Shown one piece after another: positions 13,069-13,376 of a stretch of 13,376 bases of DNA (position 1 is its first letter; every line of letters begins with the position of its first letter). Position numbers and translations under genes: made by a program. This stretch comes from Verrucomicrobiota bacterium (GTDB taxonomy: Bacteria; Verrucomicrobiota; Verrucomicrobiia; Chthoniobacterales; JAFAMB01). The stretch covers positions 1-13,376 of the forward strand of contig JAFAXJ010000493.1 in NCBI GenBank assembly GCA_019241095.1. The letters run 5' to 3'. Under the pieces are notes generated by a model, which did no database searches, had not been told where the DNA came from, and saw only the letters and a list, made by a program, of their open reading frames with translations.

Positions 13069-13376
13069 GGACGCACCTTTTGTTTTTGTGCGGCGGCCGG
13101 AGATATCTTGACTGCAGCACCTTTTTGCCTTTGAACCTCCACTTCCGTCGGTCCCAATTCAGTTGGGCGCACGGGCAATCCTCGCTGCACAATCAAGGCC
13201 ATAGCCTGTTCGATAGGTATCCGCACAATACCTTTGGAACGATCAATCCAACCGCCAGAATTGAGAGTCCGATTTTCTCTATTCTGATAGTTTACCAGAT
13301 CGTCGCGCGGATTTACTTGCAGCCTGGGTGACGGAAACCTTTCGCTTTCATTTGCCTGCTGCGGGCGAATCTCGCC
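13065..13376 (-). CDS. 3' part of an unnamed small protein of the respiratory operon
   Basis: The final 103 codons of a gene whose start lies beyond the right edge. The readable part has a proline-rich lead (FPSPRLQVNPRDDL), then GWIDRSKGIVRIPIEQAMAL and IVQRGLPVRP, then a low-complexity Ala/Gln/Lys-rich tail. The W-x-D-R...G-x-VRIPI..AM.L...RGLPVRP pattern matches, from memory, short unnamed proteins placed between alternative complex III genes and sco/cox genes in several soil bacteria. No heme motif or catalytic residues are visible in this part. Its stop codon overlaps the Sco start (ATGA), so it is in the same operon and translationally coupled. Function unknown. Confidence 0.8.
   Translation of the reverse strand, partial: GEIRPQQANESERFPSPRLQVNPRDDLVNYQNRENRTLNSGGWIDRSKGIVRIPIEQAMALIVQRGLPVRPTELGPTEVEVQRQKGAAVKISPAAAQKQKVRP

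Overview
The window looks like chromosomal DNA from an aerobic, heterotrophic Gram-negative-type bacterium with mid-range GC (about 50% by eye). Gene content (alternative-complex-III-style cox neighbourhood, Sco with a C-terminal membrane helix, KaiC-like ATPase plus hybrid kinase, PRISE-type reductase) suggests Acidobacteriota or Verrucomicrobiota. That placement is inference from gene content only. Every gene except gnd lies on the minus strand. I see no tRNA, rRNA, CRISPR array, insertion sequence or prophage gene.

Region 1 (1-1650) is a small TetR locus: a TetR-family regulator (996-1610), a short unrecognised protein (603-941), and a decayed short-chain dehydrogenase/epimerase (1-546, running off the left edge). 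The dehydrogenase has an ATA where its start codon should be, three frameshifts and an in-frame TAG. A shared TACTTGACT(A/G)GTCG element lies in front of both the regulator and the short gene. A shorter exact copy of its core lies about 205 bases upstream of the nitroreductase gene, which suggests a small local regulon.

Region 2 (1650-3990) has a 500-base non-coding stretch with two small inverted repeats, then a short-form 6-phosphogluconate dehydrogenase (+ strand). A nitroreductase-family flavoprotein converges on it.

Region 3 (3993-7193) is a two-gene KaiC signalling operon: a double-RecA-domain KaiC-like ATPase followed 32 bases later by a histidine kinase with an N-terminal receiver-like domain. 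The kinase's expected C-terminal receiver lies in another frame, split off by a +1 shift. No kaiA or kaiB is present.

Region 4 (7383-8429) holds a PRISE-type SDR (progesterone 5-beta-reductase/iridoid synthase-like), flanked by stretches with palindromes and a possible promoter.

Region 5 (8681-13376) is the distal part of a tightly packed respiratory operon, transcribed leftward: an unnamed 3' fragment, then Sco, CoxII with fused cytochrome c, CoxI, CoxIII and CoxIV. Junctions are 1-4 base overlaps or gaps of 10-12 bases. CoxI has the YS motif of A2-type oxidases, so the complex is a caa3-type terminal oxidase. Sco would load its CuA site. The upstream fragment hints that an alternative complex III lies beyond the right edge.
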